From Magicicada septendecula (lineage: Eukaryota > Arthropoda > Insecta > Hemiptera > Cicadidae), in contig CM068373.1 of the NCBI GenBank assembly GCA_034769895.1, positions 440,615,080 through 440,679,079 of the forward strand: DNA of 64,000 nucleotides, written 5' to 3'. Positions 28,530 to 42,184 of this stretch are shown piece by piece. The position numbers were made by a program, and so were the translations under genes. Positions within the stretch are counted from its first letter, which is position 1. Each line of letters begins with the position of its first letter. The notes beneath the pieces are model-generated. The model did no database searches, was not told where the DNA came from, and was given only the letters and a program-made list of their open reading frames with translations.

Positions 28530-28808
28530 AATATTTTGATTCTTGGATTTCGTTGTCCATGACGTGTCCGTTACTTAACTAAATATCACTATAATATTGA
28601 CGACTCGGAACACTAAGTTTTTTATAAGTAAAAACGTAAAGTTTTACCTTACAGCCTAAACCGGCTTTTACCTATAGAAGGCTTCATCTGATGAAGCCTT
28701 CTATAGGTGAAAGCCGGTTTAGGCTGTAAGGTAAAACTTTACGTTTTTACTTATAAAAAACTTAGTGTTCCGAGTCGTCAATATTATAGTGATATTTAAT
28801 ATTTTGAT
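28530..28808 (+). mobile_element. Palindromic mini Penelope-like element (family A)
   Basis: A 257-bp element (28541-28797) lies between 11-bp repeats AATATTTTGAT (28530-28540 and 28798-28808). It starts with the 40-nt extension (TCTTGGATTTCG...), followed by a 217-bp palindrome (28581-28797, centre 28689) whose arms I see to differ at a single base. That base turns the ribozyme GAAA of the sense arm (right) into AAAA on the antisense arm. The palindrome joins inside the CUGAUGA core, so no complete stem I is left. No gene is present. Confidence 0.88.
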
Positions 28809-29910
28809 ATTTCGATTTGTTATGAGAACTGAGTAGTGCAGAATTCATAGAAGGGCTACTTGATAAAAACTAAAATAAATAAATAAAACTAATATACTTT
28901 CATTTGCAGACTCATGTGGTTGGATCTTTTAATAATGCTTTTTTCATTGATGAGGACATTTTATTGATACTATTCTTAATACAAAACATTTCGCTCTTTT
29001 TATGAATGGGATCTTTTTTTATGGCATCTTCAGTTTTTTTTTACAAAGGATGTACATCATAGAATCAATTAACAGTTCGGCATTAACATCAATAAAAAAT
29101 GGTCATCACAGAAAAAAGTGTTATTAAAAAACGAATGTTTTCAAAAATATTAAATTGTAAACATAATTCAGTAATACATTATGATAATGACCCAACATAC
29201 ATCTGATGGTTCAACACAACAAAACATAAAGTTAAATTCTGCAAAACATCAGTTCCACACTTTCTGACAATGGACTTCATGAAATTATCCCCACCAATGT
29301 CTGAAACTAAACACAGGCTGTTGATTGCAGAAGCTGAAGTTATGGTTGATAATAAACATTATTATTTTATTTTATTTGTAAGACAAGAACCATGCTAATT
29401 TATAAAATAGCGTATACTGACAATATCAATCAGCTAGGGTAGGTGCTGATGAAATGATTTGAAGAACAACTAGGATTTCAGTTGGCCCTACACACTTTTT
29501 GTTTGCAGTTGTAATGACAAGGTTAATGTTTGTACTCACCTACAGCAGTTATTCTCTCCCTCTCGATTTGCTTTAAAATACTTGTAAAATATGTTAACAT
29601 GCTGATCAGGTGTCCCCTCCCCCATCACCCCAGGAAGTGCAACATTCTATCACTTGGTTTTAAGGGATTTTCTCAAATAAAGGGGACTGAACATGGCATT
29701 TTTTTACAGATAACAGTGGGTTGACAATCATATAACTATGTTTTCAAGTTTACAGAGTTGCAGAATCCAATTTGACTGATAATTCATGTTTGTATTCGCT
29801 ATTGGCCAATTACGAAGAAGTAATGTATGAGCAATTACAAACAATATAATGTGTGAACATAATATAAATAATATGTAAGATTGAAAATAATAATTATAAA
29901 GTTGGAAACA

Positions 29911-29991
29911 CTATTTGCCGGGCTGTTAGGCCATGGTCTATAGTTGTTGTTGACAGACGCTATGGCCTCACCATTGGAGACCATCATCAGT
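29911..29991 (-). repeat. Terminal-repeat fragment of Penelope-like family C
   Basis: The sequence GGGCTGTTAGGCCATGGTC at its start matches the outer part of the element at 61441-62231. On the minus strand CUGAUGAUGG and GAGGCC are kept, but GAAACGU is deleted. The 9-mer GTTGGAAAC flanks it on both sides (29901-29909 and 29992-30000), possibly a target duplication. Confidence 0.5.
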
Positions 29992-31218
29992 GTTGGAAAC
30001 AATTGGGATGGCCAATTCGCCTCAGTGATGAAGTAGAGACTATGTATACTGCCTAAGAAGGCCCACTTGTATATTATAAATAATTATATTATTTTATAAA
30101 CTATATAATATTCAGTATCAATTTTACAGAATTTCAACATACATTGTCAGAGACATAATACCAATTGAGTTGAGTTAAACATAGATAAGAGTTGAAGAAT
30201 GAGATATATTCAACTGGCCATTTTGAGATAGTTGAGTTACTGGCCATTTTACAAAATGGCCAGTAACTTAATTGTGTAAAAAAATATTGTGTGCTTCACA
30301 TATATTTTTGTTTGAAAACTGTAGCTTTATAGATTTTAATTCTACAAATGAATAGTACTGTATTGAAAATCTAATTTTCTGCAGATTGATGAAAAATTTC
30401 TTCTCTGTTATTTGTGATCAGCATTTAACTTTTTCAGTTGGTAATACGTAAAAATATATGAGAGAGATTGGAGTGGGCATCGTACAGCTAGTAAACCATT
30501 CCCTGACTTGAGTTACAAGAACGATAACAAACACAAACAAAAGTGTACAAGCAGATTATGGTTGGTCAATGTGTACATTATGCATTGATACAAAAAAGTT
30601 CAGATATGTACAATTTGTTTTAAAACTTACAATTTAAATTAGCTACAATAGTAATTGTAGTTTTATTTGACATTTGTTCCTTGTGCTAGTAACAATAATT
30701 TGTGGCGCTGTGTGGCTTGTAAAACATATTTGGTTTTGATAAACATGCATGGTTTGATATGAAATATAATATTTAGGAAGTTAGTATGTCTTAAGTAATG
30801 TCAGTTTTTCCACCATAATAACTACTGCAGGAAAATAAATTTTACGATTATAGTTTATATATCATTAACATAGTGATTACATTAGGTAATAATATTGTAC
30901 AATAGAAATATTCTCTGAAAATACTTGATCTTTGATTCAATGCCTCTTCTTTTTACTGTAGACATTATATTAAAAACTACTTTTTGACACTATATTGAAT
31001 GATATAAAAGTTATATAATTAAAAGAAATTTAAACTGAAAGCAAATACAAATCTAACACCTGTTTGTCTGACAGATAGACGATCAACTTTTTACCATAAA
31101 ATTAAAGAGAGATGTACTTGTGACAAACTTTGTGTATCTTTAGCAGAGTGGTATCACTCCAGCAAATGTTCATGGAATAGATAATAGTAAACAAGACAGT
31201 TAATATATTCAAAATTAT

Positions 31219-31487
31219 TTCTAAAAACCAGACTGTTAGCCCATGGTCAGTTGCTGTATAACCTCGTTGACCATAGGTATATAGCTAGCCTTTGTTACCT
31301 GGCCGGCTTGTTGCTTCTACTTATGACAGGTATCGGGTATTGTTCAGTGAACATCTGTCGCTATTGTTTTTGTATGCTCTATCGTTTTTTGGCGGCCTCT
31401 GGAAGATTCCCAAGGGGGCATCGAACATTGTCGGCAAGATGTCATTTCACAGCAACCAACCAATGCCTAACAGCCCAGTTTTTAGAA
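31219..31487. repeat. Decayed inverted-repeat element related to family C
   Basis: The ends are imperfect inverted repeats (TTCTAAAAACCAGACTGTTA on the left against TTCTAAAAACTGGGCTGTTA read from the right). The interior resembles parts of the 61441-62231 element, for example TTTTTGGCGGCCTCTGG against TTTTTGGCCGCTTCAGG. It has neither a ribozyme core nor a gene. Confidence 0.55.
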
Positions 31488-33593
31488 GTCAAAACAGTTC
31501 ATTTACAATGTGCATAATATGTTGCAACATTCATATTGTAATGAATAGTTTCTCTATCTTAATTATTTGTGTTGATGAGTACATCTGAAGCTAAACTGTC
31601 AATAAGAACAGTATAGGCAGTATGTACGTAAATGTTAATTTACAAGAATAATATACATAAATTTTATAATTTTGACTGTTAATAAAATATACAGGAGAAG
31701 TAGAAGGTCTGTGTGGTAGTTACAGGATCTAAAAAAATTTAATCTAATATTGGAGTTCCTGAGAAGTACAGCAGAGCTGGTCATCCTACTAACAGAGTGT
31801 CTCCCAAATAGTGATTGTTTACATTCAAGTTTGACACAAGTTTCTATGCTTAATATGTCATTTTTTGAATAAATTTGGATAGATATAGTAACTGTTTAAG
31901 GTACAAACTTAGATAGTACTTTTTTTTAATTCCGGGTTCCTACCATATTTCATTATTAAGATCCCAAATATATAACATCCCGTCTATGTATTTGGATGTT
32001 AATCCCTAGCTTAAGTTAAGTAAAAGTTTAGAGGACTGTACAGTTAGTATTTGTTCAAGCGGTAAATATGAAGTATTTATTATGTAATAGTATCAGGGAG
32101 TGGTTTTTCATTTGAGGATCACTAAGTGAATAAATAGTCCATAGTAGAAATCAAATACAAGCCAATGATTGTTAAGCTAGTAATCACCAATTAGTAATTT
32201 CATTTACGGTTAATCAACAGATTGTAACAGAAATCATATCTTTCTGCATGGGAAAAGAGTATTTACAAAAAATGTTCTTAACGTAACGTAAAATACTGCT
32301 TATTGCACTCTGCTAGTTTTAGCGACTTCCAATAAAAGGTTTAGAGCATTTCAGGTCAAACAATTCTAAAGATAAGCATACATTTATATCTTTCACTGGG
32401 TAAGTGTTAAACCATAATGTCATTGTCTAAAACTGCTCACCTTCAATGGTTGCTCCATTGTGTTCTATTTGTAGGAAGAACAATGGGAAAATTACATCAT
32501 GATAATATAGCTGGTCCTATGTTTGAAATTCCTGACAATGGTGTACATACATGGTGATACATATTTGTTAACTTTTATTTGAGTATATGTAGTTAACAGT
32601 AGTCACAATAAAGAATATGACAAAGCAATCATGTTACCTGATTTTATTTATTCACTTCATGATGCCAGTGGTAATTATATAATTCCCAATGTTAACATTC
32701 CAAAGATTTGTGTATTTAACTGTTATTTCCAAGTTTATATGTGTAAGAAAAAATTTATTAAAATACATCAACAGTGGTGTGTTAAAAAGAAAGAACAAAG
32801 ACACATTGTATAGCAGTTCCATTCTTGTCAGGTGCTAACAGAGGAGACAAGACTGGTCCTCAAAATCAGAATTAAAGTAAGTTCTTAAAAAATAGTTGTA
32901 TTACAGTAGAATCTTAAATTCTGAGATCCACCAAGGGATGTGTTAATACTACGATAGACAGAACTAGCAACAAGACTATATGAGAGCGTTGGGTGCGCAG
33001 TGATTGCTATGAGTAAAAGTGAAAATTAATTTTCAAGGAATGCCCCCCTGAAGGTATTCCACAACTTCCTATGAACTATTAGCCAAAAGGGAAATGAAGG
33101 CCTGGAAGGACCAAAATGGAGAAGGAGACATTTAAATCATGACTCTTGACAGTTTCCAACTCTCCCATGCTCAATTTCACATGAGCTGTTTACAGAGCGC
33201 ATGCCAGAACTATTTACTGCCCATAAGTTTCTCTTTATTCATGAAGTTGGCAACAGAGGCCGTTATGGCACATGAACAATTTCCTGTAACATGACTGCCA
33301 TAGCAGATGCTGTGTCTTTCACTCCTGCTGTGAGCTAACCAGGCTCCAGAGTCGTTCTCTGCCGGCCAAGTTCAACATAACAATTTACATCACTAATATT
33401 ATGTTGTAGTAGCACAAAAAATTTTCTTCTGCAAGTCAATATATTATTATACACCTTATGTACGTTTTGAAGACCCAGCCTGAATCTTAAAATAAAGAAC
33501 AGTAAATTTCTTGTACCTATTTAAATATATCTTTCTAATTTATACTTAAAATTGTGAAGATGCAAATTGCCTTTGCAAAATGTATGTAAGCTG

Positions 33594-34562
33594 TATAATA
33601 ACATTGACATAACAGCTGAGCCTGTAGTGCCCGCAGTGCAGGTGGGGCTCTTGCAAACAATTTCCTTAATTTTTTTTTAAAATGGGTATAAACTATTGGA
33701 CTTAAGTAAAACCAAATTTCCCTGTATATATTTAGCATCAAAGTAAGTAATATATTTTGTTTTTTACTGTTATTTTACCATTACCTAATTAAGTACTTTG
33801 AGAGAATACATTATTTGGTTTGACTATACAAAAGAGCAGTGATTCAGTTAAGAATGCACTGAGGCCACTGACCAGGCCTGCATTGTTATTCGTTATGAGC
33901 TATGAAAGGAAAATAATAAATGGGCCAAAGTGCTTGATCGCATTATAAATGTTACTCTGACAGCTTCCAATTTGGCCGTCAGACACATAAAGAGAAGATA
34001 GGCCAGCCCAATAGCGAAATGTTTTGGCAATTTAGTTTTTTTAAGTACATACAATGAATTGTTGCAACAGATAACCAATGGTCCAAAGAACATAGAGAAG
34101 TATATGACTCCCAAAACTCAAAATGAACTTCAGCTTTTATGTAAAAATGTTGAAAATATTTTGAAACATTGAATCTGCTCAATTTTCCTTCTACATAATA
34201 GTGGGTACTACACAAGACATTAACAGAAATGATCGACTGAGTCAAAATACCAGTAATTAGATATGTCTCAATTTCTGAAGAAGAAACAGGAAGGCCCACC
34301 AACTTCAAAATTAATGAAACCTTTTTAGGATTTATAGAAATAACTGATGAAAGTGGCCTTCGTGTAGAAGAAGAGGTTTTAAACAGTCTTGAGGAGAATG
34401 TATTATGTTTACATTATATAATTCTAGTAGCTGCCACAGCTATAAAGAGGAGTTAGTATATAAGAGGGAGCAATGGCATAAATTAGGTAAGGTTAGTAGA
34501 GGGGCCTGCAAAGGATTCCTGCAGGGGCCTCAGAAAAAAATAGTTATGCCACTGTATAATAA
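33594..34562 (+). mobile_element. Decayed hAT element with 8-bp target duplication
   Basis: The element 33602-34554 has ends CATTGACATAAC and GTTATGCCACTG, which are inverted repeats differing at two positions. Exact 8-bp duplications TATAATAA flank it (33594-33601 and 34555-34562). Inside, the + strand keeps pieces of a hAT transposase: TPKTQNELQLLCKNVENI, GTTQDINRNDRLSQ, VIRYVSISEEE and ETFLGFIEITDESGL. These correspond to the DUF4371-like region around the first catalytic Asp, here lost. Large deletions have removed the rest. Confidence 0.8.
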
Positions 34563-36631
34563 TATGAAATATTTACTTGCTGAAGAATTTACTATTGTGC
34601 TGATACAACATAATATTCAGTTACTGTAAGAATGTCAAGAAAACATACCGTTTCTTTTACTTTAAGTGAATTACTTAAGTAACATTACTGTAAGTTACTA
34701 TAAAGAAAAGGCAGATCAATAATATATACATGTATATAGTTTAACTATATTTATACTATAGTATAGTTCAGTATATATTGTCCCAGATGAAAATCGAGTT
34801 TTTCAGCCCCATGTTCACTCAGTCTATGAAAATGAGTGTAGCCCCGACAGCAGTTCCTGAACAGTAAGCTGTGGTGACTCAATGCATGAATTACCCCCAC
34901 TTACAAGTATAGCTAAGTCATCCAGAAACAAGAGAGGGCAGACGACATGATAACAGTTCACTGTCTCACTTCTATATTATTCCCTCTCTGTCACACACAT
35001 GCTTTCGCCAGTCTTGTTACAACCGGTGTTCACACTATGGAACACTATACAAGACTGTTGTACACATGTGCGAAATAAATGAAAATTTTGTTAGCCTCGA
35101 TATGAGGTGTTTGTCTACTGCGCATCTCTTAGCCACTGTTCAGTTTCTATTGTCAGGTTTCTACCTGGTAATACTGGGCAGCTGAAGCATAGTGCTGGCC
35201 ACGCTACCTTGCTCACATATGGCAGCCTACCCTGCCAAACTCTCAGACAGCTTAGATGGTACAAAACGGCCTGTTATTATATAGTTATAACAACACATTG
35301 GGATTACTTTTTTTACTATTGTCGATAAAAATTATCAATCTGATTTAATAAACCAGTTTTCCAAGAACTTATTTTAATTTTGCGAAATGCTTTCAAGGAC
35401 GGGTTGTGTCCTCTTCTTCGTTGTGAAACCAATGCTACAAGTATAGGTGTATAACACGGTCATAGAGATCTATGCATATACGTAATTAAAATGCATACTA
35501 TTAAAGGTGTAGCATTTAAAATGCTTGGCCTTTAGGTGAAATGCCCAAAAGAAATAAAAATGAGTCTTACACAGACTTCACAAACTGGTTTTGTTAAAAT
35601 TACAGCATTTATATTAGTATGTGATATGTATTAAATAAGTTATATAAAATGGTCCTGCTGAAGGGAAAATATTTTATGTAGTCCTCAATAATGTCCAAAA
35701 GAGAATAGTCAGTTACATAATGTAACATTACTAGTAGAATAACTTTAAATGAACAAGTGATATAATATTTGTGTTAAAATTTGATAAACACAAATAATAA
35801 AAACAAAATATTTGTGTTATCTGTCTTGGATTACCAGATTGTACAAGTTAAGTCAGTTCGCTTACTTATCATAAAGGTCTTGGTAGTCTTAGCTCACATG
35901 TTACTTGCTATCACTGAAGTGTTAAATTAATGCTTATGTAATTTTTTTATGTTTTAGAACGATTAGCCTGCAGATGGCTTCCAATTTATAGTATAGCCAA
36001 AACATTGTTTTTGTTATAAAATGAAATCGGTGCTGGCTAACTTCTGTTTTCCAAATTTAAACATTTCTGTTAATAATTACAGATTACAAATTATTACCTC
36101 TGTTTATTTGATATGAGTGAATTTTACAGAACAGTATTATAGCCATACCTTCCAGAATGTTAAGCATGTTTGAAACTTTAAATGGTTTATTATAAATATG
36201 ATATATAATGACTTGTGTATAATTTATATAATTGTTAAAACATTAGATCTATTAATATTCGTATGTTTTTGTTGTCAGTTGTGTCTGATAAAAAAATTTA
36301 TTTTTTTGATTGACAAGTGAAATATATGTTAAATTTATAATACAGTGCACCATCAATTACCCATAGTAACCAGTGTCAGCATTTTCTGAATAAGACAACT
36401 ATTTGGATAACACTACTCTTTATGCATATTAAAAATGGCTATTCCGTGAAAAGTTTTTAGAAATAATTCTTGTCTACATAAACATGGACAATATATTTTA
36501 TAATTATTATGACAAAATGCACATGTTAAAAGTATTATTAAAGTACTTGTTTTTTGTCACTTATTTGACGGAATACTTCACTATATAGACACATTTACTT
36601 CTCCTCTAACCATGTAACAGTGTTCAGTAAT
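34563..36631. other. Non-genic stretch, minor repeat
   Basis: AT-rich. About 34770-35250 shares scattered blocks with 43190-43340 (TTTTCA...CCCC, TATGAAAA-GAGT, GAAGC-TAGTG), so both probably derive from one old repeat next to TA-rich simple sequence. No gene seen. Confidence 0.4.
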
Positions 36632-38181
36632 GGTATAGTCAGTGGCGTGCGGTCAAGGGAAGCAAGTGAAGCACTGCTTCACTAATGACTGACGACACAA
36701 TAACTGCAATTATTGTTACAGTAGATGTTAATATTTAATTGGATCTAATTTTAATTAACCAAAATAAAAATTCACTGGATTTATCTAACGTGACTAAGTA
36801 GACTGACTTTATACGCTGTCACTGCTACAGTAGGTGAAGCAGGTTCGTCGCAGCTTGAGGTAGCCCTGTGTAGAAAGATGCGCGTGCATGTAGAACGAGA
36901 TAGAAAATCACCACTCCTATAATATTAGCGAACTGAAGCTAGCTTGAGTTGAGTTGGACTGCATGATGTTGAGTTTGCTAGTATCGCTGTGCGTGTTACG
37001 TTTTATATAGTACCATATTTAAACCATATGCGTTATCCATTTTTAACATTTGAAGTTATAGCCATACTTCATTAAATAGTGCATTTATGTTTTATTTACA
37101 TTGCATTTAAACAATATACATTATATTTGAAGTTATAGTTATATACTTTAGAATAGTTTTAGTGTTGGCTTCAATACTTTCTACAATGTCAGTTTGTATA
37201 ATAAAAGCCCATTTCACAAAGTCTTTTTCTTCCTTACTTAACGAAAAACTGACATTATAAAAACTGGTAGGCCACCCCTGGATCTTTCAAAAACCTAACA
37301 GATGCACAGGAAATGTGAGTGGTTGGCTGGTAGAGCTGATCTAAATGCAGTATTTTGCTGGTATTGTTTGTTGTTTGGAAAGGACAGGAACAATAGCTGA
37401 GCCAATACTTGATTCAAACATTTATAAAACCTAGTTAAGTCTATTGCTAGCCATGAAATTACTGTGATTTATCTTCGTTCATCATTGTGTTTTACTGCTG
37501 TCGATCAGAGTACAATAGAAACTGCTTTAGCGACCAATTTAAATCGGAGATATCGGTTCACAAGCGGAAGGTTTGACATAATAGAGACATTCTTATGAGA
37601 CTAATTAACACTGCCTGTTTGCTAAATAAACAAGAATTACCATTTTGGAGACACGACAAAACAGAAAAGTCAGTTAATCGAGGCAATTACGTAGGACTTC
37701 TAAAGCACCAGCCAAATGTGGCCTTCTTTTTGCAGATAGTATGGAAACATCTGTTGTATTCAGTATGTAGTTGTATCTAATTGAATGAAAAATGATCTCA
37801 TTGAAGCGGTGAGCTCAGCTCCTTTAGTGGCTACAAAAAAAAAAAGAAACAAGGAGGCAAACTTTGTAGCTGTATTAGTCAATGAAACTTTAAAATACTT
37901 ATCTGCAGTTTTACATTATCGGTATCCTTATGATGGAGAAGTAAAAGAGAGATGTTTAGAATTCACTGACGTAAGTTGTGATTGACATGCTCGGGCTATT
38001 ATAGAGCTCATTCACCAGTTGCTGATTGAATTTGAACTTGCAGTGGAAAACTAGTCTCTTAAGCATGTGATGGAGCAGCAACAATGGCAGGAAATTTAAA
38101 TGAAGTACAGACCAAAGTATGGTATCGGATATACCTCAGCTTCGCCAAAATTTTTACCCACCGCACGCCACTGGGTATAGT
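36632..38181 (+). mobile_element. hAT element with exact ends, decayed transposase
   Basis: A 1534-bp element (36640-38173) with perfect 14-bp inverted repeats CAGTGGCGTGCGGT / ACCGCACGCCACTG and exact 8-bp target duplications GGTATAGT (36632-36639 and 38174-38181). The interior keeps ZMYM-type transposase relics on the + strand (about 37260-38090): GRPPLDLSKT, FCWYCLLFGKDR, NKQELPFWRHDKT, VNRGNYVGLL and LHYRYPYDGEVKERCLEFTD. The C-terminal half with the dimerisation domain is gone. It is an internally deleted, inactive copy, though its intact ends could still be moved in trans. Confidence 0.9.
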
Positions 38182-41100
38182 CACAGCAAACAATCTGTGT
38201 CACTGTACTGTACATGCCTGAATGTACTGTACATGCTATCCTTTCAGCCAACACTTTGCATACTAATCCTTTTAACAAACAAAATAAAGGATGCTGAAAA
38301 TAAAATGAACTGTGTACATTTATTGTGTCATTCATGTGAGCATAGATGAGAGTTAGTGTAACTACCCACGTACAGATGTACATTACAAAGACAAAGTATT
38401 AGATATGAAAATATTGATAATTAATGCAGTGGATAGTAGTGTAGTAATTACAAATTTATTTATAGGAATTGGTGTAGGATTAGTTTAGGTGTCTCAGTCT
38501 TTTTCTTGCAACCAAATCCCTTAAATATCTAAGTACCAGAGAAGAGAAGTACAAAGAGAAGTTGGGTGAGAGATTTCAGTACAGTGGAAACTACTCATCA
38601 TGTTAACTGATGCTCTACTGTAATTAATAATTTATAATTGGATACACATAATTTTGTTCAGAGGAGAAACTAGTTAAAAATAAAAATAGATACAAAAGTA
38701 AATCAGTTGTGCAGAAGTTGTATAAAAATGTGTGGCTTTGCTACTCTGTTTTAATCATTGGTTAGTTTCATCCTGCTTGTCACAATTCTTTCATTCATGA
38801 TTCTTTTTCAATTTTTTTTTAAGAAAAACATTGTGTATCATTACAAATTAATGTCATTTTTGTGAATGGGAAAGCTTTAGCATCCCTTGCAGATCCACCA
38901 CTAGTGAAACAAAATTCTGTTACTTTAGTGTGTTGATGTAAGTTGTTTATTTTATTATATTTGTATTGTATTATATTATTAATGTTTATATGTTATTTGT
39001 ATTTCATTTTAATTTTTTGGTATTTTAAAAACTTATAATTGTTAATTTTTCGAAGTTACCTACTGTATTTTTACTATGCAGTAAGTTAGTGTAAGAATTT
39101 TGGGCAGATGTGACAGCTTGGAAGCATAAACTTCTCTTAGTGAGAAGTTAGCAACTGTGCATCAATTTGTCAGCTGCCATGTCTGATCGAAATTCCTATA
39201 ATTATTAACTTTCTGTCCAGCTCTACAGCCCTCAGTGGCTATGATTTCATGCACAATTTTCCTTCATCTTACTATTTTCCACTTTCTGCAAATTCCCACC
39301 CTTGTGTTATTCAGATCGTCTTCTATATACTGGTGCCATTGTCATCTTGATATTCGTTACTACATTTTCTGGTACTTTGTTTTGTGGAACCTACTCTTGA
39401 CTGGTCCTTTGTATAGAGTTCTTTCAAAATGATCCAACTGTGGTGGTTTTCAAAGCAGCACTGTGTTTTTATTATTTAAACACTCTACCATTTCAAATTA
39501 CTTTTGGTTTTCTCATTAATCTTATTACATTCCTTTCAGGGACATTCAGTACGTTCCATTTGGCTACAGGTGTGTTAATTGTTACAAGCTATCCCACATA
39601 ATGTTTAGTATTTGATATACTGAAAAGGTAAATCAAGTTGAAATAACTGCATTTCATTCTTGCCGAATTTTATATGTACCATTTTGTCATTCCATCAGAA
39701 ACACAACACATGACATTAATGGACATGTGAAACTTGTCCAGGAGGCTGACGTGGTCCAGTATTGCAGCATGTTGTACCAGTCATTTTGGCTGTGCCAATG
39801 GCAGTCATCTTCAGTGGCACAACAGATGAGTTTCAAGGTCCACGAAGTAAGACCTGCAGTAGTAGTAGTAGTTGATCTCCACAGAACCAATTTGCAGGTC
39901 TTGAGAATTAGCCTGCTGTGCCACTGAAGAAGATTATCATGGACATAATTGAAACAGCAGCTAGCATATTAAGCTATGACTATGGCCTAAAGCCTGGAGA
40001 GTTTAACTGCAATCAACATAGATACTCCACACCAGACAGAATAACAATCAAAGACTGTACAGTTTTCTCATTCTGTACATTTGCTTGTAATGTTTTCATA
40101 TCATTCAGAACAGCTTTTATTTATGGTACCCAACGTTCTTCCGGTTGTGTCCTCTAGCCATGAATTCCAGGTTCTGTATAACTTTTTTAACCAACTCATA
40201 GTACCTGTCACTTTTAGTAATAATACAATTTGAATTGTACAGAATTCAAAGGTAAATTCATGTGAACTTAATATTCCTCATGCTTGTTCTATATTTTAGT
40301 TTAGTTTTTATCTGCTTTAAAAGACATATTGCCATGCTTACTGGAAAGTTTAAATCATAAGCAACAATAAAAAACGTAGTCTCTAGTTTTTAAATAGTGA
40401 TAAAAAAATGCGTTGCTGTATAAAATATTAATAATGAAACTGATATAACATCAAGATATTAATTGATAAAATGTCAGTTCTCTATGCAATTAGCATTATG
40501 TAAACTTATAAATTATTAAATGCTAACAAATATAATAGATCATTTTATAAGTTAATAAATAATAACTATTTATATTGTTGTTATTATTGTTGTTGTGTAT
40601 TATAATAACAAATATTAATATTATTAATAATAAAACAAAAGATAATACTTCTTTGTGAGTGTTAACTAATCACATTGTATGTAACCACTGCCATATTGCT
40701 GTTGATAACAAAAACACTACAGATTGTAAGTAAATGTTAAAGTTTTAGGCCTGTGAAATCAATGTTGTGTAGTTTGTATTGTGAAGGAAATATACTCTTG
40801 TATTGTTATTTCGTCAGAGTATATTTGCATGTTGCTTTTTACATATAGCCATAATTTAGTACTGTATTGCCAAATAAAACAATGATGCCGATCCATTTAC
40901 AGTCCTATCCTGGTGATCCGAAACTGAAAATTGTTGACTGTATTGTATTAGATCATCACTTCACAAACTTCTGTGGCCCATCAAAACATTTAAAATTTTG
41001 CACTCTTTCTGAGTTATTAAATAAAGGATATAGTAATATATGATATACAAACTGTTGTAGTTTTAATTAATATGTATTAATGTTGAAAAGCCCGTAACTT

Positions 41101-42151
41101 GCAAAATTATAATATTAATGATGTCAAACAGTTTAATGTAAACAATGAACCTGCTTTTGAACAATCAGCTGTGTAGAGTTGAGTTTAGTCTCCAATAATT
41201 TCATTGTTAAGTCATTCTTTCAGTCTGCTTCTCTAATTTGAGCTGGAGGAATGCAGTTCTGTACAAGTAATGGGAAACAGAGTTAAGCACTTCAAACTTT
41301 TCTTGCAAGTTCAGAAAAGTCAGTCATTACGTATGACCAAAAGACGGTTAATTGTAACTTTGAAAACTGTAGTGTTAATGAACTTTCAGTTATATTTTCT
41401 TGTAAAATCAGCTGCCTTACCATATTGTACACTTGTTATCAGAGACAACAGAACTATTCAATTTGACTGGCAAACATATTTGTTACACAGCATGAGTTAA
41501 AGATTATTAAACCTATTGGTCTTAAATTACTGTTGCAGTTAAAATTAGTTTGAACAAAAAAGCACCTGAAGTTGTGCTAATGGTACTAGATTCTAAATTT
41601 CATATTTTAGAGCATACAAAAATTTGTGTGTTCCATCTTTTAGACAGAATATTGTTTTTTTTTTTAATTTAATGTATCAGCACTGTAAAACTCTCCAAGT
41701 CAAATTAACATATTATGGTATTAAATACTAAATAAGCATGAGTGAATAAAAATAAATATTTCTTGTAACATATTCTGACTCCTACAAAATAGGTCTCAAC
41801 TAATAGAATAGATTACAGTTAATGTGATGCTCATCAATTATACCCCCTTGTAATCTATGAACTTATGTATTCCTCAGAAGTTATTAAATTTAGTATTTAT
41901 CACAGTAAAGCCTAAACTGCAGTGGGCTGAGAAAAGACGAATAACCTTTAAACAGACTTTAGTGCTAAGATAATAAAAAAATAAAATAAAGTGACTAACT
42001 TTTTGAGGTCAACAAGCAGACATTTATAAGAAACTCCTTTAGATCTTAAAATACATGCCTGCATAAATGTCTTTATGTATAATGTTTGACCACTACGCAT
42101 TTTCCGGATTACATTTTATGAATTAAACAGTGAAAACACGCATAATTTTTA
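38182..42151. other. Non-genic stretch
   Basis: AT-rich sequence without a recognisable gene. The foldback at 39809-39929 is listed separately. 39230-39430 on the minus strand faintly resembles a LINE C-terminus (DLNNTRV, RKW), but too weakly to call. Confidence 0.4.
39809..39929. repeat. Foldback repeat with hammerhead-like half core
   Basis: Inverted arms CTTCAGTGGCACAACAG (39809-39825) and CTGCTGTGCCACTGAAG (39913-39929) match at 16 of 17 positions, and the inner block AAGACCTGCAG / TTGCAGGTCTT is also inverted. On the + strand CUGAAGA, a 6-bp hairpin and GAAA follow (39924-39954), but no 3' half of stem I is found downstream. Confidence 0.55.
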
Positions 42152-42184
42152 GATTCTTGGATTTTGTTGTCCATGTCATGTCTA
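42152..42184 (+). repeat. Fragment of the Penelope family A extension
   Basis: GATTCTTGGATTTTGTTGTC and CATGTCATGTCT match the 39-40 nt extension at the 5' side of family A elements (28541-28580, 59895-59933). Nothing else of the element is present. Confidence 0.6.

Larger units (their letters stand above)
28809..33593. other. Mostly non-genic stretch with small repeat relics
   Basis: AT-rich sequence. The relics at 29911-29991 and 31219-31487 are listed separately. A short CTGGCCATTTT-type inverted repeat stands near 30217-30270. No host exon was recognised. Confidence 0.5.

Noticed and set aside
37785..37985. 66-codon frame as a stand-alone gene
   Set aside because: Its end (LHYRYPYDGEVKERCLEF) is a piece of the decayed hAT transposase inside 36640-38173.
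39230..39430. Possible LINE C-terminal relic on the minus strand (DLNNTRV)
   Set aside because: The resemblance is short and interrupted by stops, and no second diagnostic block is found.
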